From Kluyvera sichuanensis (GTDB taxonomy: Bacteria > Pseudomonadota > Gammaproteobacteria > Enterobacterales > Enterobacteriaceae), in assembly GCF_014218705.1 (NCBI RefSeq), contig NZ_JABBJF010000003.1, forward strand, positions 62,001 to 126,000: DNA of 64,000 bases, in the 5' to 3' direction. The notes below the pieces were generated by a model. The model was not told the DNA's origin. It searched no databases and saw only the letters and a list, made by a program, of their open reading frames with translations. Below, piece by piece: positions 1 through 10,428 of the stretch. Both the position numbers and the translations under genes were made by a program. The stretch's first letter is position 1. Each line of letters starts with the position of its first letter.

Positions 1-1
1 G

Positions 2-1027
2 GAAAACGACCTGCACCGTCATGCGGCTGCCAGCCGTGTGAACGCGGCGCTGGATAAAGCTCCGCTGGTGATGGTCATTGACCATCAGCGTACGGCGATT
101 ATGGACCATGCACACCTGGTGCTCTCGGCGGCAAGCTTTGCTGAAAGCGACGGTACGGTCATCAACAACGAAGGTCGCGCACAGCGCTTCTTCCAGGTGT
201 ATGACCCAAGCTACTACGACAGCAAAACCATCATGCTGGAAAGCTGGCGCTGGCTGCACTCGCTGCACAGCACCCTGGAAAACCGTCAGGTTGACTGGAC
301 TCAGCTGGACCACGTGATTGACGCTGCCGTCGCGGCGCTGCCGCAGCTGGCAGGTATCAAAGATGCTGCGCCGGATGCGACCTTCCGCATTCGCGGTCAG
401 AAGCTGGCGCGTGAACCGCACCGCTACAGTGGTCGTACGGCCATGCGCGCGAACATCAGCGTTCACGAACCGCGTCAGCCGCAGGATAAAGACACCATGT
501 TCGCCTTCTCTATGGAAGGGAACAACCAGCCGGGCGCGCCGCGCTCGCAGATCCCATTTGCATGGGCTCCAGGCTGGAACTCCCCGCAGGCATGGAACAA
601 GTTCCAGGCGGAAGTGGGCGGCAAACTGCGTCACGGTGACCCGGGCGTACGTCTGATTGAAGCGTCTGCTAACGGTCTGGATTACTTCACCACCGTACCG
701 GCAAGCTTCCAGGCTGAAGCCGGGAAATGGCGCGTGGCCCCGTACTACCATCTGTTTGGTAGCGACGAGATGTCACAGCGCGCACCGGTGTTCCAGAGCC
801 GGATGCCGCAGCCTTACCTCAAGCTCAACCCGGCCGATGCCGCGGCGCTTGGCGTAAACGAAGGCGCGAAGATGGCGTTCAGCTTTGATGGTCAGACGGT
901 CACGCTGCCGCTGGTCATTTCCAGCGGGCTGGTGGCAGGGCAGGTTGGTTTGCCGATGGGCATGCCGGGCATTGCTCCAGCACTGGCGGGCGCGCGTCTT
1001 GAGAATCTGCAGGAGGCACAGCAATGA
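2..1027 (+). CDS. nuoG: NADH-quinone oxidoreductase subunit G, 3' part
   Basis: The window opens inside this gene; about 341 C-terminal residues remain and the frame is open from base 2. NuoG is the largest peripheral-arm subunit of respiratory complex I and carries iron-sulfur clusters in its N-terminal part, which is outside the window. The visible part is the C-terminal molybdopterin-oxidoreductase-like region, which in complex I no longer binds a cofactor; the segment [15 protein letters not shown] and the ending ENLQEAQQ match the E. coli protein closely. Its TGA stop overlaps the nuoH ATG (ATGA), as expected for translational coupling in the nuo operon. Truncation is only by the window edge. 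Confidence 0.97.
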   Translation, partial: ENDLHRHAAASRVNAALDKAPLVMVIDHQRTAIMDHAHLVLSAASFAESDGTVINNEGRAQRFFQVYDPSYYDSKTIMLESWRWLHSLHSTLENRQVDWTQLDHVIDAAVAALPQLAGIKDAAPDATFRIRGQKLAREPHRYSGRTAMRANISVHEPRQPQDKDTMFAFSMEGNNQPGAPRSQIPFAWAPGWNSPQAWNKFQAEVGGKLRHGDPGVRLIEASANGLDYFTTVPASFQAEAGKWRVAPYYHLFGSDEMSQRAPVFQSRMPQPYLKLNPADAAALGVNEGAKMAFSFDGQTVTLPLVISSGLVAGQVGLPMGMPGIAPALAGARLENLQEAQQ

Positions 1028-2001
1028 GTTGGTTAACGCCGGATCTGATTGAGATCCTCCTTAGCATCATCAAGGCCGTGGTCATCCTGCTGGTGGTCGT
1101 CACCTGCGGGGCGTTCATGAGCTTCGGTGAACGTCGCCTTCTGGGCCTGTTCCAGAACCGCTACGGGCCAAACCGCGTGGGCTGGGGCGGTTCGCTCCAG
1201 CTGGTTGCCGACATGATCAAAATGTTCTTTAAAGAGGACTGGGTTCCGAAATTTACGGACCGCATGATCTTTACGCTGGCACCGGTTATCGCCTTCACCT
1301 CGCTGCTGCTGGCCTTCGCCATTGTGCCGGTCAGCCCAAGCTGGGTGGTCGCCGACCTCAATATCGGGATCCTGTTCTTCCTGATGATGGCGGGTCTCGC
1401 GGTTTACGCGGTGCTGTTCGCCGGCTGGTCGAGCAACAACAAATACTCGCTGCTGGGTGCGATGCGTGCGTCTGCGCAGACCCTGAGCTACGAAGTGTTC
1501 CTGGGTCTGTCTCTGATGGGCGTGGTGGCGCAGGCCGGTTCATTCAACATGACCGACATCGTCAATAACCAGGCTCACCTGTGGAACGTCATTCCTCAGT
1601 TCTTCGGCTTCATTACCTTTGCGATTGCGGGCGTGGCGGTATGTCACCGTCACCCGTTTGACCAACCGGAAGCGGAGCAGGAACTGGCCGATGGTTACCA
1701 CATCGAATATTCCGGTATGAAATTCGGTCTGTTCTTCGTGGGGGAATACATCGGTATCGTCACCGTGTCGGCGCTGATCGTGACGCTGTTCTTCGGTGGC
1801 TGGCAAGGCCCGTTCTTACCGCCATTCATCTGGTTCGCGCTGAAAACCGCGTTCTTCATGATGATGTTCATTTTGATTCGTGCGTCGTTACCGCGTCCTC
1901 GTTATGACCAGGTAATGTCCTTCGGCTGGAAAGTGTGCCTGCCGCTGACGCTCATCAACTTGCTGGTAACGGCGGCTGTCATTCTCTGGCAGCAGCCATA
2001 A
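1024..2001 (+). CDS. nuoH: NADH-quinone oxidoreductase subunit H
   Basis: 325 residues, the usual NuoH length. It is the membrane subunit of complex I that contacts the peripheral arm and forms much of the quinone chamber. About eight hydrophobic segments are visible. The conserved loop with [18 protein letters not shown] near residues 35-55 and the acidic stretch [20 protein letters not shown] are NuoH hallmarks. The start overlaps the nuoG stop by 4 bases, and nuoI follows after 13 bases. Confidence 0.98.
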   Translation: MSWLTPDLIEILLSIIKAVVILLVVVTCGAFMSFGERRLLGLFQNRYGPNRVGWGGSLQLVADMIKMFFKEDWVPKFTDRMIFTLAPVIAFTSLLLAFAIVPVSPSWVVADLNIGILFFLMMAGLAVYAVLFAGWSSNNKYSLLGAMRASAQTLSYEVFLGLSLMGVVAQAGSFNMTDIVNNQAHLWNVIPQFFGFITFAIAGVAVCHRHPFDQPEAEQELADGYHIEYSGMKFGLFFVGEYIGIVTVSALIVTLFFGGWQGPFLPPFIWFALKTAFFMMMFILIRASLPRPRYDQVMSFGWKVCLPLTLINLLVTAAVILWQQP

Positions 2002-2014
2002 GGGGCTATAGACC

Positions 2015-2557
2015 ATGACCTTAAAAGAATTACTCGTAGGCTTCGGCACCCAGGTACGCAGTATCTGGATGATCGGCCTGCATGCGTTCGCCAAACGCGA
2101 AACGCAGATGTACCCGGAAGAGCCGGTCTACCTGCCGCCGCGCTATCGTGGCCGTATCGTGCTGACGCGCGACCCGGACGGCGAAGAGCGCTGCGTTGCC
2201 TGTAACCTGTGCGCGGTAGCCTGCCCGGTTGGCTGTATCTCTCTGCAGAAAGCAGAGACCAAAGATGGCCGCTGGTATCCGGAGTTTTTCCGCATTAACT
2301 TCTCACGCTGCATCTTCTGCGGCCTGTGTGAAGAAGCGTGCCCGACCACGGCGATTCAGTTGACCCCGGACTTCGAACTGGGCGAATACAAGCGTCAGGA
2401 TCTGGTGTACGAAAAAGAGGATCTGCTGATTTCCGGTCCGGGCAAATACCCGGAATATAACTTCTACCGGATGGCGGGTATGGCAATCGACGGCAAAGAT
2501 AAGGGCGAAGCAGAGAACGAAGCTAAGCCTATCGACGTCAAGAGCCTGTTACCGTAA
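2015..2557 (+). CDS. nuoI: NADH-quinone oxidoreductase subunit I (2x[4Fe-4S])
   Basis: 180-residue peripheral-arm subunit carrying clusters N6a and N6b, which pass electrons from NuoG towards NuoB and quinone. Two ferredoxin-type motifs are visible, [12 protein letters not shown] near residue 60 and [12 protein letters not shown] near residue 100. Each has the CxxCxxCxxxCP pattern and donates its last cysteine to the other cluster. A hydrophobic N-terminal helix that anchors NuoI to the membrane arm precedes them. It lies between nuoH (13-base gap) and nuoJ (11-base gap, with a GGAGAGG ribosome site). Confidence 0.98.
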   Translation: MTLKELLVGFGTQVRSIWMIGLHAFAKRETQMYPEEPVYLPPRYRGRIVLTRDPDGEERCVACNLCAVACPVGCISLQKAETKDGRWYPEFFRINFSRCIFCGLCEEACPTTAIQLTPDFELGEYKRQDLVYEKEDLLISGPGKYPEYNFYRMAGMAIDGKDKGEAENEAKPIDVKSLLP

Positions 2558-2568
2558 GGAGAGGGGCA

Positions 2569-3123
2569 ATGGAATTCGCTTTTTATATCTGTGGCCTGAT
2601 TGCTGTCCTCGCGACCCTGCGAGTGATTACGCACACTAACCCGGTACACGCGCTGCTGTATCTGATTGTCTCGCTGCTGGCTATTGCCGGGGTGTTCTTC
2701 TCGCTGGGCGCTTACTTCGCCGGTGCGCTGGAGATCATCGTCTATGCGGGCGCCATCATGGTGCTGTTCGTCTTCGTGGTGATGATGCTGAACCTGGGCG
2801 GCGCTGAAATCGCCCAGGAACGTCAGTGGCTGAAGCCGCAAATCTGGATTGGCCCGGCGGTTCTGTCCGCCGTGCTGCTGGCGGTGATGGTGTACGCCAT
2901 CATGGGCCTGAACGACCAGGGTATTGACGGTAACGCTATCAGCGCCAAAGAAGTCGGTATTGCCCTGTTCGGGCCGTACGTACTGGCGGTTGAACTGGCA
3001 TCGATGCTGCTGCTGGCAGGCCTGGTTGTGGCCTTCCATATCGGTCGTGAAGACCGCATGGGCGAAGTGCTGAGCAACCGCGCTGGCGATAGCGCGAAAA
3101 GGAAAACGGAGGAACACGCATGA
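2569..3123 (+). CDS. nuoJ: NADH-quinone oxidoreductase subunit J
   Basis: 184-residue membrane subunit of complex I with five hydrophobic helices. The conserved third helix, with the run [18 protein letters not shown], corresponds to the segment whose pi-bulge is linked to coupling of electron transfer and proton pumping. The C-terminal charged tail ends in KRKTEEHA. The gene overlaps nuoK by 4 bases (ATGA), which keeps the subunits translationally coupled. Confidence 0.97.
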   Translation: MEFAFYICGLIAVLATLRVITHTNPVHALLYLIVSLLAIAGVFFSLGAYFAGALEIIVYAGAIMVLFVFVVMMLNLGGAEIAQERQWLKPQIWIGPAVLSAVLLAVMVYAIMGLNDQGIDGNAISAKEVGIALFGPYVLAVELASMLLLAGLVVAFHIGREDRMGEVLSNRAGDSAKRKTEEHA

Positions 3124-3422
3124 TTCCTTTACAACATGGGCTGATCCTCGCGGCGATTTTATTCGTGCTGGGTTTAACCGGTCTGGTTATCCGCCGCAAC
3201 CTGCTGTTTATGCTGATTGGGCTGGAAATTATGATTAACGCCGCCGCGCTGGCCTTCGTGGTTGCCGGCAGCTACTGGGGCCAGACCGACGGTCAGGTGA
3301 TGTATATCCTCGCCATTACCCTCGCGGCTGCGGAAGCGAGTATTGGCCTGGCGCTGCTGCTGCAGCTCCATCGTCGCCGCCAGAACCTGAACATCGATTC
3401 AGTAAGTGAGTTGCGCGGATGA
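3120..3422 (+). CDS. nuoK: NADH-quinone oxidoreductase subunit K
   Basis: 100-residue, three-helix proton-channel subunit of complex I, homologous to MrpC. The two membrane-buried glutamates of the family are visible in [13 protein letters not shown] (near residue 36) and [15 protein letters not shown] (near residue 72). It overlaps nuoJ by 4 bases and nuoL by 4 bases (the nuoL ATG at 3419 lies within the nuoK end). Confidence 0.97.
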   Translation: MIPLQHGLILAAILFVLGLTGLVIRRNLLFMLIGLEIMINAAALAFVVAGSYWGQTDGQVMYILAITLAAAEASIGLALLLQLHRRRQNLNIDSVSELRG

Positions 3423-5260
3423 ACATGCTTGCCTTAACCATTATTCTGCCATTCATTGGCTTCGTTCTGCTGGCCTTCTCCCGCGGACGCTGGTCGGAGA
3501 ATCTCTCCGCCACCGTTGGCGTCGGGTCGATTGGCCTCGCGGCGCTGGTCACGGCGTATGCTGGCATGGATTTCTTCGCCAACGGCAAGCAGGCTTTCAG
3601 CCTGCCGCTGTGGACGTGGATGTCCGTCGGCGACTTCAACATCGGCTTTAACCTGGTGCTGGATGGCCTATCCCTGACCATGCTCTCCGTGGTGACCGGC
3701 GTCGGCTTCCTGATCCACATGTTCGCCTCCTGGTATATGCGTGGGGAAGAGGGTTACTCTCGCTTCTTCGCCTACACCAACCTGTTTATCGCCAGCATGG
3801 TCGTTCTGGTGCTGGCCGATAACCTGCTGCTGATGTACCTCGGCTGGGAAGGCGTGGGCTTGTGCTCCTATCTGCTGATCGGTTTCTACTACACCGATCC
3901 GAAGAACGGCGCGGCGGCCATGAAAGCCTTCGTGGTGACCCGTGTCGGTGACGTATTCCTGGCGTTCGCGCTGTTCATTCTCTACAACGAGCTGGGCACG
4001 CTGAACTTCCGCGAAATGGTTGAACTGGCACCGGCGCACTTCGCCGCGGGCAACAACATGCTGATGTGGGCAACCCTGATGCTGCTGGGCGGTGCGGTGG
4101 GTAAATCCGCGCAGCTGCCGTTGCAGACCTGGCTTGCGGATGCGATGGCTGGCCCAACCCCAGTTTCTGCGCTGATCCACGCGGCGACCATGGTGACCGC
4201 CGGTGTTTACCTGATTGCCCGTACCCACGGCCTGTTCCTGCTGACGCCGGAAGTGCTGCATCTGGTCGGTATTATTGGGGCGGTAACGCTGGTGCTGGCA
4301 GGCTTTGCCGCGCTGGTACAGACCGATATCAAACGTGTACTCGCTTACTCCACCATGAGCCAGATTGGCTACATGTTCCTGGCGCTTGGCGTACAGGCAT
4401 GGGATGCGGCGATTTTCCACCTGATGACCCACGCGTTCTTCAAAGCGCTGCTGTTCCTTGCGTCCGGCTCGGTCATTCTGGCCTGCCATCACGAACAGAA
4501 CATCTTCAAGATGGGTGGCCTGCGTAAGTCGATTCCGCTGGTGTATGCCTGCTTCCTGGTCGGTGGTGCCGCGCTCTCCGCGCTGCCGCTGATTACCGCA
4601 GGCTTCTTCAGTAAGGACGAAATCCTTGCCGGTGCGATGGCGAACGGTCATATCAACCTGATGGTAGCGGGTCTGGTCGGTGCATTCATGACCTCGCTCT
4701 ACACCTTCCGTATGATCTTCATCGTCTTCCACGGCAAAGAGCAGATTCACGCCCACGCAGGGAAGGGGATTACTCACCACCTGCCGCTGATCGTGCTGAT
4801 GGTGCTGTCGACCTTTATCGGCGCGCTGATTGTGCCACCGCTGCACGGCGTACTGCCGGCAACGACCGAACTGGAACACGGCCGCGTGCTGACGCTGGAA
4901 ATCACCTCGGGTGTCGTGGCGATTGCCGGGATCCTGATTGCCGCATGGCTGTGGCTGGGCAAACGCACGCTGGTGACCTCCATCGCCAACAGCGCACCTG
5001 GCCGCCTGCTGGGGACCTGGTGGTATAACGCCTGGGGCTTCGACTGGCTGTACGACAAGGTGTTCGTGAAGCCGTTCCTTGGCATCGCCTGGCTGCTGAA
5101 GCGCGACCCGCTCAATGCCTTGATGAACATTCCGGCTATCCTCTCCCGCTTCGCAGGCAAAGGCCTGGTACTGAGCGAGAACGGGTATCTGCGCTGGTAT
5201 GTTGCGTCAATGAGCATCGGTGCCGTGGTGGTGCTGGCGTTGTTGATGGTATTGCGTTAA
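3419..5260 (+). CDS. nuoL: NADH-quinone oxidoreductase subunit L (proton-pumping)
   Basis: 613-residue antiporter-like membrane subunit at the distal end of complex I. It has the expected roughly 16 helices, the quinone-antiporter core with [15 protein letters not shown] (key glutamate near residue 144) and the lysine segment [16 protein letters not shown] near residue 229. A long lateral helix follows and the protein ends in a final transmembrane helix. It is followed by a 100-base gap before nuoM, the longest gap in this part of the operon, which contains a perfect hairpin. Confidence 0.98.
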   Translation: MNMLALTIILPFIGFVLLAFSRGRWSENLSATVGVGSIGLAALVTAYAGMDFFANGKQAFSLPLWTWMSVGDFNIGFNLVLDGLSLTMLSVVTGVGFLIHMFASWYMRGEEGYSRFFAYTNLFIASMVVLVLADNLLLMYLGWEGVGLCSYLLIGFYYTDPKNGAAAMKAFVVTRVGDVFLAFALFILYNELGTLNFREMVELAPAHFAAGNNMLMWATLMLLGGAVGKSAQLPLQTWLADAMAGPTPVSALIHAATMVTAGVYLIARTHGLFLLTPEVLHLVGIIGAVTLVLAGFAALVQTDIKRVLAYSTMSQIGYMFLALGVQAWDAAIFHLMTHAFFKALLFLASGSVILACHHEQNIFKMGGLRKSIPLVYACFLVGGAALSALPLITAGFFSKDEILAGAMANGHINLMVAGLVGAFMTSLYTFRMIFIVFHGKEQIHAHAGKGITHHLPLIVLMVLSTFIGALIVPPLHGVLPATTELEHGRVLTLEITSGVVAIAGILIAAWLWLGKRTLVTSIANSAPGRLLGTWWYNAWGFDWLYDKVFVKPFLGIAWLLKRDPLNALMNIPAILSRFAGKGLVLSENGYLRWYVASMSIGAVVVLALLMVLR

Positions 5261-5266
5261 TTCGTT

Positions 5267-5285
5267 GGGGAGGAGTTTCCTCCCC
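5267..5285 (+). other. Intercistronic hairpin between nuoL and nuoM
   Basis: A perfect 8-bp stem (GGGGAGGA / TCCTCCCC, loop GTT) lies 6 bases after the nuoL stop. There is no T-run behind it, so it is more likely an mRNA stability or processing element than a terminator. The left arm contains a GGAGG that would be hidden in the stem. Confidence 0.6.
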
Positions 5286-5360
5286 ATGAAAATGTCGTGC
5301 TGTTTTCCTGTTCTGGCAGGCTTGTCGCCTCCGGATAGATTAATAAGGAAATGAATTGCC

Positions 5361-6890
5361 ATGTTATTACCCTGGCTAATACTGATTCCCTTTATCGGCG
5401 GTTTCCTCTGCTGGCAGACCGAACGCTTTGGCGTGAAGATGCCGCGCTGGATCGCGCTGATCACCATGGGACTGACGCTGGCGCTTGGCCTGCAGCTGTG
5501 GCTGCAGGGCGGCTACTCACTCACCCAATCCACCGGTCTGCCGCAGTGGCAGTCTGAATTCATCCTGCCGTGGATCCCACGCTTTGGGATAACGATTCAC
5601 CTCGCGCTCGACGGCCTGTCGCTGCTGATGGTGGTGTTGACCGGTCTGCTGGGTGTGCTGGCGGTGCTCTGTTCCTGGAATGAAATCCAGAAATACCAGG
5701 GCTTCTTCCACCTCAACCTGATGTGGATCCTGGGCGGCGTTATCGGCGTGTTCCTGGCCATCGACATGTTCCTGTTCTTCTTCTTCTGGGAGATGATGCT
5801 GGTGCCGATGTACTTCCTGATCGCGCTGTGGGGCCATAAAGCCTCCGACGGTAAAACGCGTATCACGGCGGCCACCAAGTTCTTCATCTATACCCAGGCG
5901 AGCGGTCTGGTGATGCTGATTGCCATCCTGGCGCTGGTGTTCGTTCACCACGATGCGACCGGCGTATGGACCTTCAACTATCAGGACCTGCTGAAGACGC
6001 CAATGTCCCACGGCGTGGAATACCTGCTGATGCTGGGCTTCTTCATCGCCTTCGCGGTGAAAATGCCGGTGGTTCCGCTGCACGGCTGGCTGCCAGACGC
6101 ACACTCACAGGCACCAACCGCCGGTTCTGTTGACCTTGCGGGTATCTTGCTGAAAACCGCGGCCTACGGTCTGCTGCGCTTCGCGCTGCCGCTGTTCCCG
6201 AACGCTTCCGCAGAATTCGCGCCTATCGCCATGTGGCTGGGTGTGATTGGTATCTTCTACGGCGCATGGATGGCGTTCACGCAGTACGACATCAAACGTC
6301 TGATTGCCTACACCTCCGTTTCCCACATGGGCTTCGTGCTGATTGCTATCTACACCGGCAGCCAACTGGCTTACCAGGGCGCGGTTATCCAGATGATTGC
6401 GCACGGTCTGTCCGCAGCCGGTCTGTTCATTCTGTGTGGTCAGCTTTACGAACGTCTGCATACCCGCGACATGCGTCAGATGGGCGGTCTGTGGAGCAAA
6501 ATTAAATGGCTGCCTGCGCTGTCACTGTTCTTCGCGGTCTGTACGCTGGGGATGCCGGGTACCGGTAACTTCGTCGGCGAATTCATGATCCTGTTCGGCA
6601 GCTACCATGTGGTTCCGACGATTACGGTGATTTCGACCTTCGGTCTGGTGTTCGCTTCCGTTTACTCGCTGGCGATGCTGCACCGTGCGTACTTTGGCAA
6701 AGCGAAGAGTGAAATCGCGGCAAAAGAACTGCCAGGGATGTCGCTGCGCGAGCTGTTTATCGTCCTGTTGCTGGTCGTGCTTCTGGTTCTGCTGGGCTTC
6801 TACCCGCAGCCGATTCTGGACACGTCACATTCTGCGATGAGTAACATCCAGCAGTGGTTTGTTAATTCTGTTTCAACTACAAGGCCGTAA
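5361..6890 (+). CDS. nuoM: NADH-quinone oxidoreductase subunit M (proton-pumping)
   Basis: 509 residues, the E. coli NuoM length. It is an antiporter-like membrane subunit of complex I with about 14 helices. The conserved FFFFWEMMLVPMYFLIALWG segment (glutamate near residue 144) and VKMPVVPLHGWLPDAH (lysine near residue 234) are the proton-channel landmarks. The start has AAGGAA 9 bases upstream. nuoN follows after 6 bases. Confidence 0.98.
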   Translation: MLLPWLILIPFIGGFLCWQTERFGVKMPRWIALITMGLTLALGLQLWLQGGYSLTQSTGLPQWQSEFILPWIPRFGITIHLALDGLSLLMVVLTGLLGVLAVLCSWNEIQKYQGFFHLNLMWILGGVIGVFLAIDMFLFFFFWEMMLVPMYFLIALWGHKASDGKTRITAATKFFIYTQASGLVMLIAILALVFVHHDATGVWTFNYQDLLKTPMSHGVEYLLMLGFFIAFAVKMPVVPLHGWLPDAHSQAPTAGSVDLAGILLKTAAYGLLRFALPLFPNASAEFAPIAMWLGVIGIFYGAWMAFTQYDIKRLIAYTSVSHMGFVLIAIYTGSQLAYQGAVIQMIAHGLSAAGLFILCGQLYERLHTRDMRQMGGLWSKIKWLPALSLFFAVCTLGMPGTGNFVGEFMILFGSYHVVPTITVISTFGLVFASVYSLAMLHRAYFGKAKSEIAAKELPGMSLRELFIVLLLVVLLVLLGFYPQPILDTSHSAMSNIQQWFVNSVSTTRP

Positions 6891-6896
6891 TTCGCC

Positions 6897-8354
6897 ATGA
6901 CAATAACTCCACAACAACTGATCGCGCTATTACCGCTGCTGATCGTCGGCTTGACGGTGGTGGTTGTGATGCTCTCCATTGCGTGGCGACGCAATCACTT
7001 CCTGAATGCCACGCTGTCAGTGCTTGGGCTTAACGCCGCGCTGGTCTCGCTCTGGTTTGTTGGTCAGGCGGGGGCGATGGACGTCACGCCGCTGATGCGC
7101 GTTGATGCCTACGCCATGTTCTACACTGGCCTGGTGCTGCTGGCGAGCCTTGCGACCTGTACCTTTGCTTACCCGTGGCTTGAGGGCTATACCGACAACA
7201 AGGAAGAGTTCTACCTGCTGGTGCTGATTGCTGCCCTCGGCGGCATTCTGCTGGCGAACGCCAACCACCTGGCGGCGCTGTTCCTCGGTATTGAGCTGAT
7301 TTCTCTGCCGCTGTTTGGCCTGATTGGTTACGCGTTCCGCCAGAAACGTTCTCTGGAAGCGAGCATCAAGTACACCATTCTGTCCGCCGCCGCATCGTCA
7401 TTCCTGCTGTTCGGTATGGCGCTGCTGTACGCGCAGTCCGGCAACCTGTCTTTCGTCGCGCTCGGTAAGAGCCTCGGCGATAACATGCTGCACGAACCGC
7501 TGCTGCTGGCAGGCCTGGGGATGATGATTGTTGGCCTCGGCTTCAAGCTCTCTCTGGTGCCGTTCCACCTGTGGACGCCGGACGTTTATCAGGGTGCCCC
7601 TGCGCCGGTATCAACCTTCCTGGCCACCGCCAGCAAGATTGCTATCTTTGGCGTGGTGATGCGTCTGTTCCTGTACGCGCCGGTAGGCGACAGCGAAGCG
7701 GTACGCGTGGTGCTGGGCCTTATCGCCTTCGCCTCCATCATCTTCGGTAACCTGATGGCGCTGAGCCAGACCAACATCAAGCGTCTGCTCGGTTACTCCT
7801 CCATCTCTCACCTCGGCTACCTGCTGGTGGCGCTGATTGCGCTGCATAGCGGTGAGATGTCGATGGAAACCGTTGGCGTGTACCTGGCAGGTTACCTGTT
7901 CAGCAGCCTCGGCGCGTTTGGCGTTGTCAGCCTGATGTCCAGCCCGTACCGCGGCCCGGATGCAGAGTCTCTGTACGCCTACCGTGGTCTGTTCTGGCAC
8001 CGTCCGATTCTGGCGGCGGTGATGACCGTGATGATGCTGTCTCTGGCCGGTATCCCAATGACCCTCGGCTTTATCGGCAAGTTCTACGTGCTGGCCGTCG
8101 GCGTCCAGGCACACCTGTGGTGGCTGGTTGGCGCGGTGGTTGTCGGTTCCGCGATTGGTCTCTACTACTACCTGCGTGTGGCGGTGAGCCTGTACCTGAG
8201 CGCGCCGGAAAAACCAAACCGCGATGCGCCGTCTAACTGGCAGTACAGCGCAGGCGGTATTGTGGTTCTGATCTCCGCGCTGCTGGTACTGGTGCTGGGT
8301 ATCTATCCACAGCCGCTGATTAGCATTGTGCGCCTGGCGATGCCGATGATGTAA
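6897..8354 (+). CDS. nuoN: NADH-quinone oxidoreductase subunit N (proton-pumping)
   Basis: 485 residues, the E. coli NuoN length. It is the third antiporter-like membrane subunit of complex I, next to NuoK. Landmarks are the segment [17 protein letters not shown] with its glutamate and [20 protein letters not shown] with its lysine. It is the last gene of the nuo operon: a strong intrinsic terminator begins about 20 bases after the stop and the next gene lies on the opposite strand. Confidence 0.98.
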   Translation: MTITPQQLIALLPLLIVGLTVVVVMLSIAWRRNHFLNATLSVLGLNAALVSLWFVGQAGAMDVTPLMRVDAYAMFYTGLVLLASLATCTFAYPWLEGYTDNKEEFYLLVLIAALGGILLANANHLAALFLGIELISLPLFGLIGYAFRQKRSLEASIKYTILSAAASSFLLFGMALLYAQSGNLSFVALGKSLGDNMLHEPLLLAGLGMMIVGLGFKLSLVPFHLWTPDVYQGAPAPVSTFLATASKIAIFGVVMRLFLYAPVGDSEAVRVVLGLIAFASIIFGNLMALSQTNIKRLLGYSSISHLGYLLVALIALHSGEMSMETVGVYLAGYLFSSLGAFGVVSLMSSPYRGPDAESLYAYRGLFWHRPILAAVMTVMMLSLAGIPMTLGFIGKFYVLAVGVQAHLWWLVGAVVVGSAIGLYYYLRVAVSLYLSAPEKPNRDAPSNWQYSAGGIVVLISALLVLVLGIYPQPLISIVRLAMPMM

Positions 8355-8372
8355 TCCATCGTCACCGATGTG

Positions 8373-8400
8373 AAAAAACCCCGCGACGCGGGGTTTTTTA
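8373..8400 (+). terminator. Intrinsic terminator of the nuo operon
   Basis: GC-only stem CCCCGC / GCGGGG with a 3-base loop, flanked by A6 on the left and T6 on the right. It can work in both directions, serving nuoN (+) and the converging Nudix gene (-). Confidence 0.93.
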
Positions 8401-8411
8401 TTGCCGGATAT

Positions 8412-9041
8412 CTAGTCGCACCACACCGGTTCGTTTTCACGAATGCTGCGGATGCTAGCGTGGATCTCTTCCGGCACGATACGCGTCAGGGAGAGCGGCG
8501 GCAGATTGTTCGGGTCAACGTAGGCGATATCCAGCGATTCATGGCTGATGGCAAGCTCGCCGCCCAGCGTTTCGCAGAGGAAAATCAGCTTATAGACATG
8601 CCAGGGATAGGGCGGATGCCCGTGCTGGTTGCGGTCCCAGACGCCGAGAAGGCGGCTCACCTTCACCTCAAGCCCGGTCTCTTCACGCACTTCACGCTCG
8701 ACCGCTTGCGCAGGGCTATCGCCAATATCGGCCCAACCTCCCGGCAGGCTCCAGCCTTTATCGTCAGATTCCTGAACCATCAGCAGCTTGCCTTCATGCA
8801 GAATGATGGCGCGCACGTCGGTTTTTGGCGTGGCGTAGCCGGTGTCTACCTTATGCAGATTTTTCAGCGTGGCTTCCGGCAGGTCAAAGCGCGCGGTTAG
8901 CATTCGTTCGGCGATGCCCATCAGCTCTTCATAACGCTCCCGGTCATAAGCGTCTTTGGTGTACGTGAGTCCGGTCTGCGCCAGCGCTTGTAAACGTTGG
9001 GCAATGCGTGCAAGTTCATTATCGTTGAGTACTTCTGACAT
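8412..9041 (-). CDS. Nudix hydrolase with N-terminal helical domain
   Basis: 209 residues. The N-terminal 60 or so residues (MSEVLNDNELARIAQRLQAL...) form the helical domain seen in Nudix proteins annotated as ADP-ribose pyrophosphatase-like (Bacillus YjhB type). The Nudix box follows at about residues 100-125 as GWADIGDSPAQAVEREVREETGL (shown here only by its key parts: G, then REVREETGL). The first glutamate of the canonical GX5EX7REUXEEXGU is aspartate here, while the metal-binding REVxEE is intact. It converges on nuoN and lies alone. The substrate cannot be read from sequence; hydrolysis of a nucleoside diphosphate linked to another moiety is expected. Confidence 0.85.
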   Translation of the reverse strand: MSEVLNDNELARIAQRLQALAQTGLTYTKDAYDRERYEELMGIAERMLTARFDLPEATLKNLHKVDTGYATPKTDVRAIILHEGKLLMVQESDDKGWSLPGGWADIGDSPAQAVEREVREETGLEVKVSRLLGVWDRNQHGHPPYPWHVYKLIFLCETLGGELAISHESLDIAYVDPNNLPPLSLTRIVPEEIHASIRSIRENEPVWCD

Positions 9042-9201
9042 GCTTCCTCCCGTTGTGTCTTCCGGTCAATGGGCCGGAAAACGGTCTTTGTAGGTTACCA
9101 GGCGCGGTCACTTGTCCGTTAGGGAGAATGAACATGCCGCCTGGTAAATCCGGCTAAACGCTTCTATAGTCGAGACTGTTTCCCCGCAACAGGACTCACT
9201 A

Positions 9202-10311
9202 ATGCGATTTAACGGATTGACCAAAGGCTTCTTTATTTTCATTCTCGCGCTCGTGACCTGGGCATTCTTCGATGTACTGTCGCCGTATTTCTCCGCCATT
9301 CTGTGGGCCGCGATACTCACCGTCGTCTTTAACCCGGTGAAAAACAAACTGCGCAGCGTACTGGGCGATCGTAACGGATTGGCCTCGCTGCTGACTATCG
9401 GCATTATCTGTCTGATCGTTTTTATTCCATTGATGGTGATCCTCTCCTCGCTGGCGCTTGAGCTAAACGTGGTGTACACCAAGCTGCAGGAGAACAACAC
9501 CCGTTTTCCGCAGGTGATAGCCAGCCTCTTCTCGCATCTGCCGCATTGGGCGCGCGGGTTCCTGATAGAACACAATCTCGATAACGTCGCACAGATCCAG
9601 AAAAAACTCTCTGACGTCGCACTGGCGGGTGGGCAGTACCTTGCTGGCAGCGCCTTCCTGATTGGTAAAGGGACGTTTGGCTTTGCCATCAGCTTCGGCA
9701 TCATGCTCTATCTGCTGTTCTTCCTGCTGAAAGACGGGCCGTTTCTGGTGCGCCAGATCCTCGACTCCTTACCGCTGACGGATATCGTTAAGCAGCACCT
9801 GTTTGCCAAGTTTGTCGGCGTCACGCGGGCGACGGTCAAAGGCACGGCGGTGGTCGCGGTGGTGCAGGGGACGCTCGGCGGCATAGCCTTTGCTATTGTC
9901 GGCATCGACGGCAGCGTGCTCTGGGGCGCGCTGATGGCGTTTCTCTCGCTGGTGCCAGCCGTAGGGTCGGCGATTATCTGGGTACCGGCGGCAATCTTCC
10001 TCTTCGCCACCCAGCAGGTGTGGCAGGGGCTATTTATCGTCGGCTTCTTCGTGATTATTGTCGGGCTGGTGGACAATATTCTGCGCCCGCTGCTGGTGGG
10101 CAAAGATACCAAAATGCCTGACTACCTGATTCTTATCACCACCATTGGCGGTATGGAAATTTACGGTATCAACGGCTTTGTGATTGGCCCGCTGATTGCC
10201 GCGCTGTTCCTCGCCTGCTGGAACCTCTTCTCCGGGCGAGATCACGCCGGGAACGTCGAGGGGCTGGACGAAGAGTTTATCGAAGAGGGCAAAAGCCCGC
10301 CCGAGGCATGA
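9202..10311 (+). CDS. AI-2E family transporter (PerM/YdiK-like membrane protein)
   Basis: 369 residues with about eight hydrophobic segments. The pattern is typical of the AI-2 exporter (AI-2E/UPF0118) family: two N-terminal helices, a long soluble stretch around residues 90-150, then a helical bundle with GTLGGIAFAIVGIDGSVLWGAL and DNILRPLLVGK. Proteins of this family have been linked to quorum-signal export, or to Na+/H+ antiport in other bacteria. The substrate here is unknown. It differs clearly from E. coli YdiK, so no gene symbol is given. It is monocistronic, with its own terminator. Confidence 0.82.
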   Translation: MRFNGLTKGFFIFILALVTWAFFDVLSPYFSAILWAAILTVVFNPVKNKLRSVLGDRNGLASLLTIGIICLIVFIPLMVILSSLALELNVVYTKLQENNTRFPQVIASLFSHLPHWARGFLIEHNLDNVAQIQKKLSDVALAGGQYLAGSAFLIGKGTFGFAISFGIMLYLLFFLLKDGPFLVRQILDSLPLTDIVKQHLFAKFVGVTRATVKGTAVVAVVQGTLGGIAFAIVGIDGSVLWGALMAFLSLVPAVGSAIIWVPAAIFLFATQQVWQGLFIVGFFVIIVGLVDNILRPLLVGKDTKMPDYLILITTIGGMEIYGINGFVIGPLIAALFLACWNLFSGRDHAGNVEGLDEEFIEEGKSPPEA

Positions 10312-10326
10312 CGATCACGAAATAGC

Positions 10327-10354
10327 AAAAGGCGGCCTGAGGTCGCCTTTTTAT
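10327..10354 (+). terminator. Intrinsic terminator after the AI-2E family gene
   Basis: An 11-bp stem beginning AAAAGGCG, with one G-U pair and loop TGA, ends in a run of five T. It lies 15 bases after the stop codon. Confidence 0.88.
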
Positions 10355-10428
10355 TGTCACGAGAAATCAGGCGTTTCCTATAATTTCAATCATGCTTCTT
10401 GTTTTCAGGTAGTAGAAGGAACCGACAG

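Noticed and set aside
3668-4879. Long minus-strand frame (403 codons) across nuoL
   Set aside because: It is a shadow of nuoL with Q/H/R-rich low-complexity translation and no family resemblance. The same holds for other long opposite-strand frames, e.g. across nrdA (61544-63547) and spdH (19728-20966).
9202-10311. Naming the AI-2E family gene ydiK
   Set aside because: Family and size agree, but the sequence is clearly different from E. coli YdiK.
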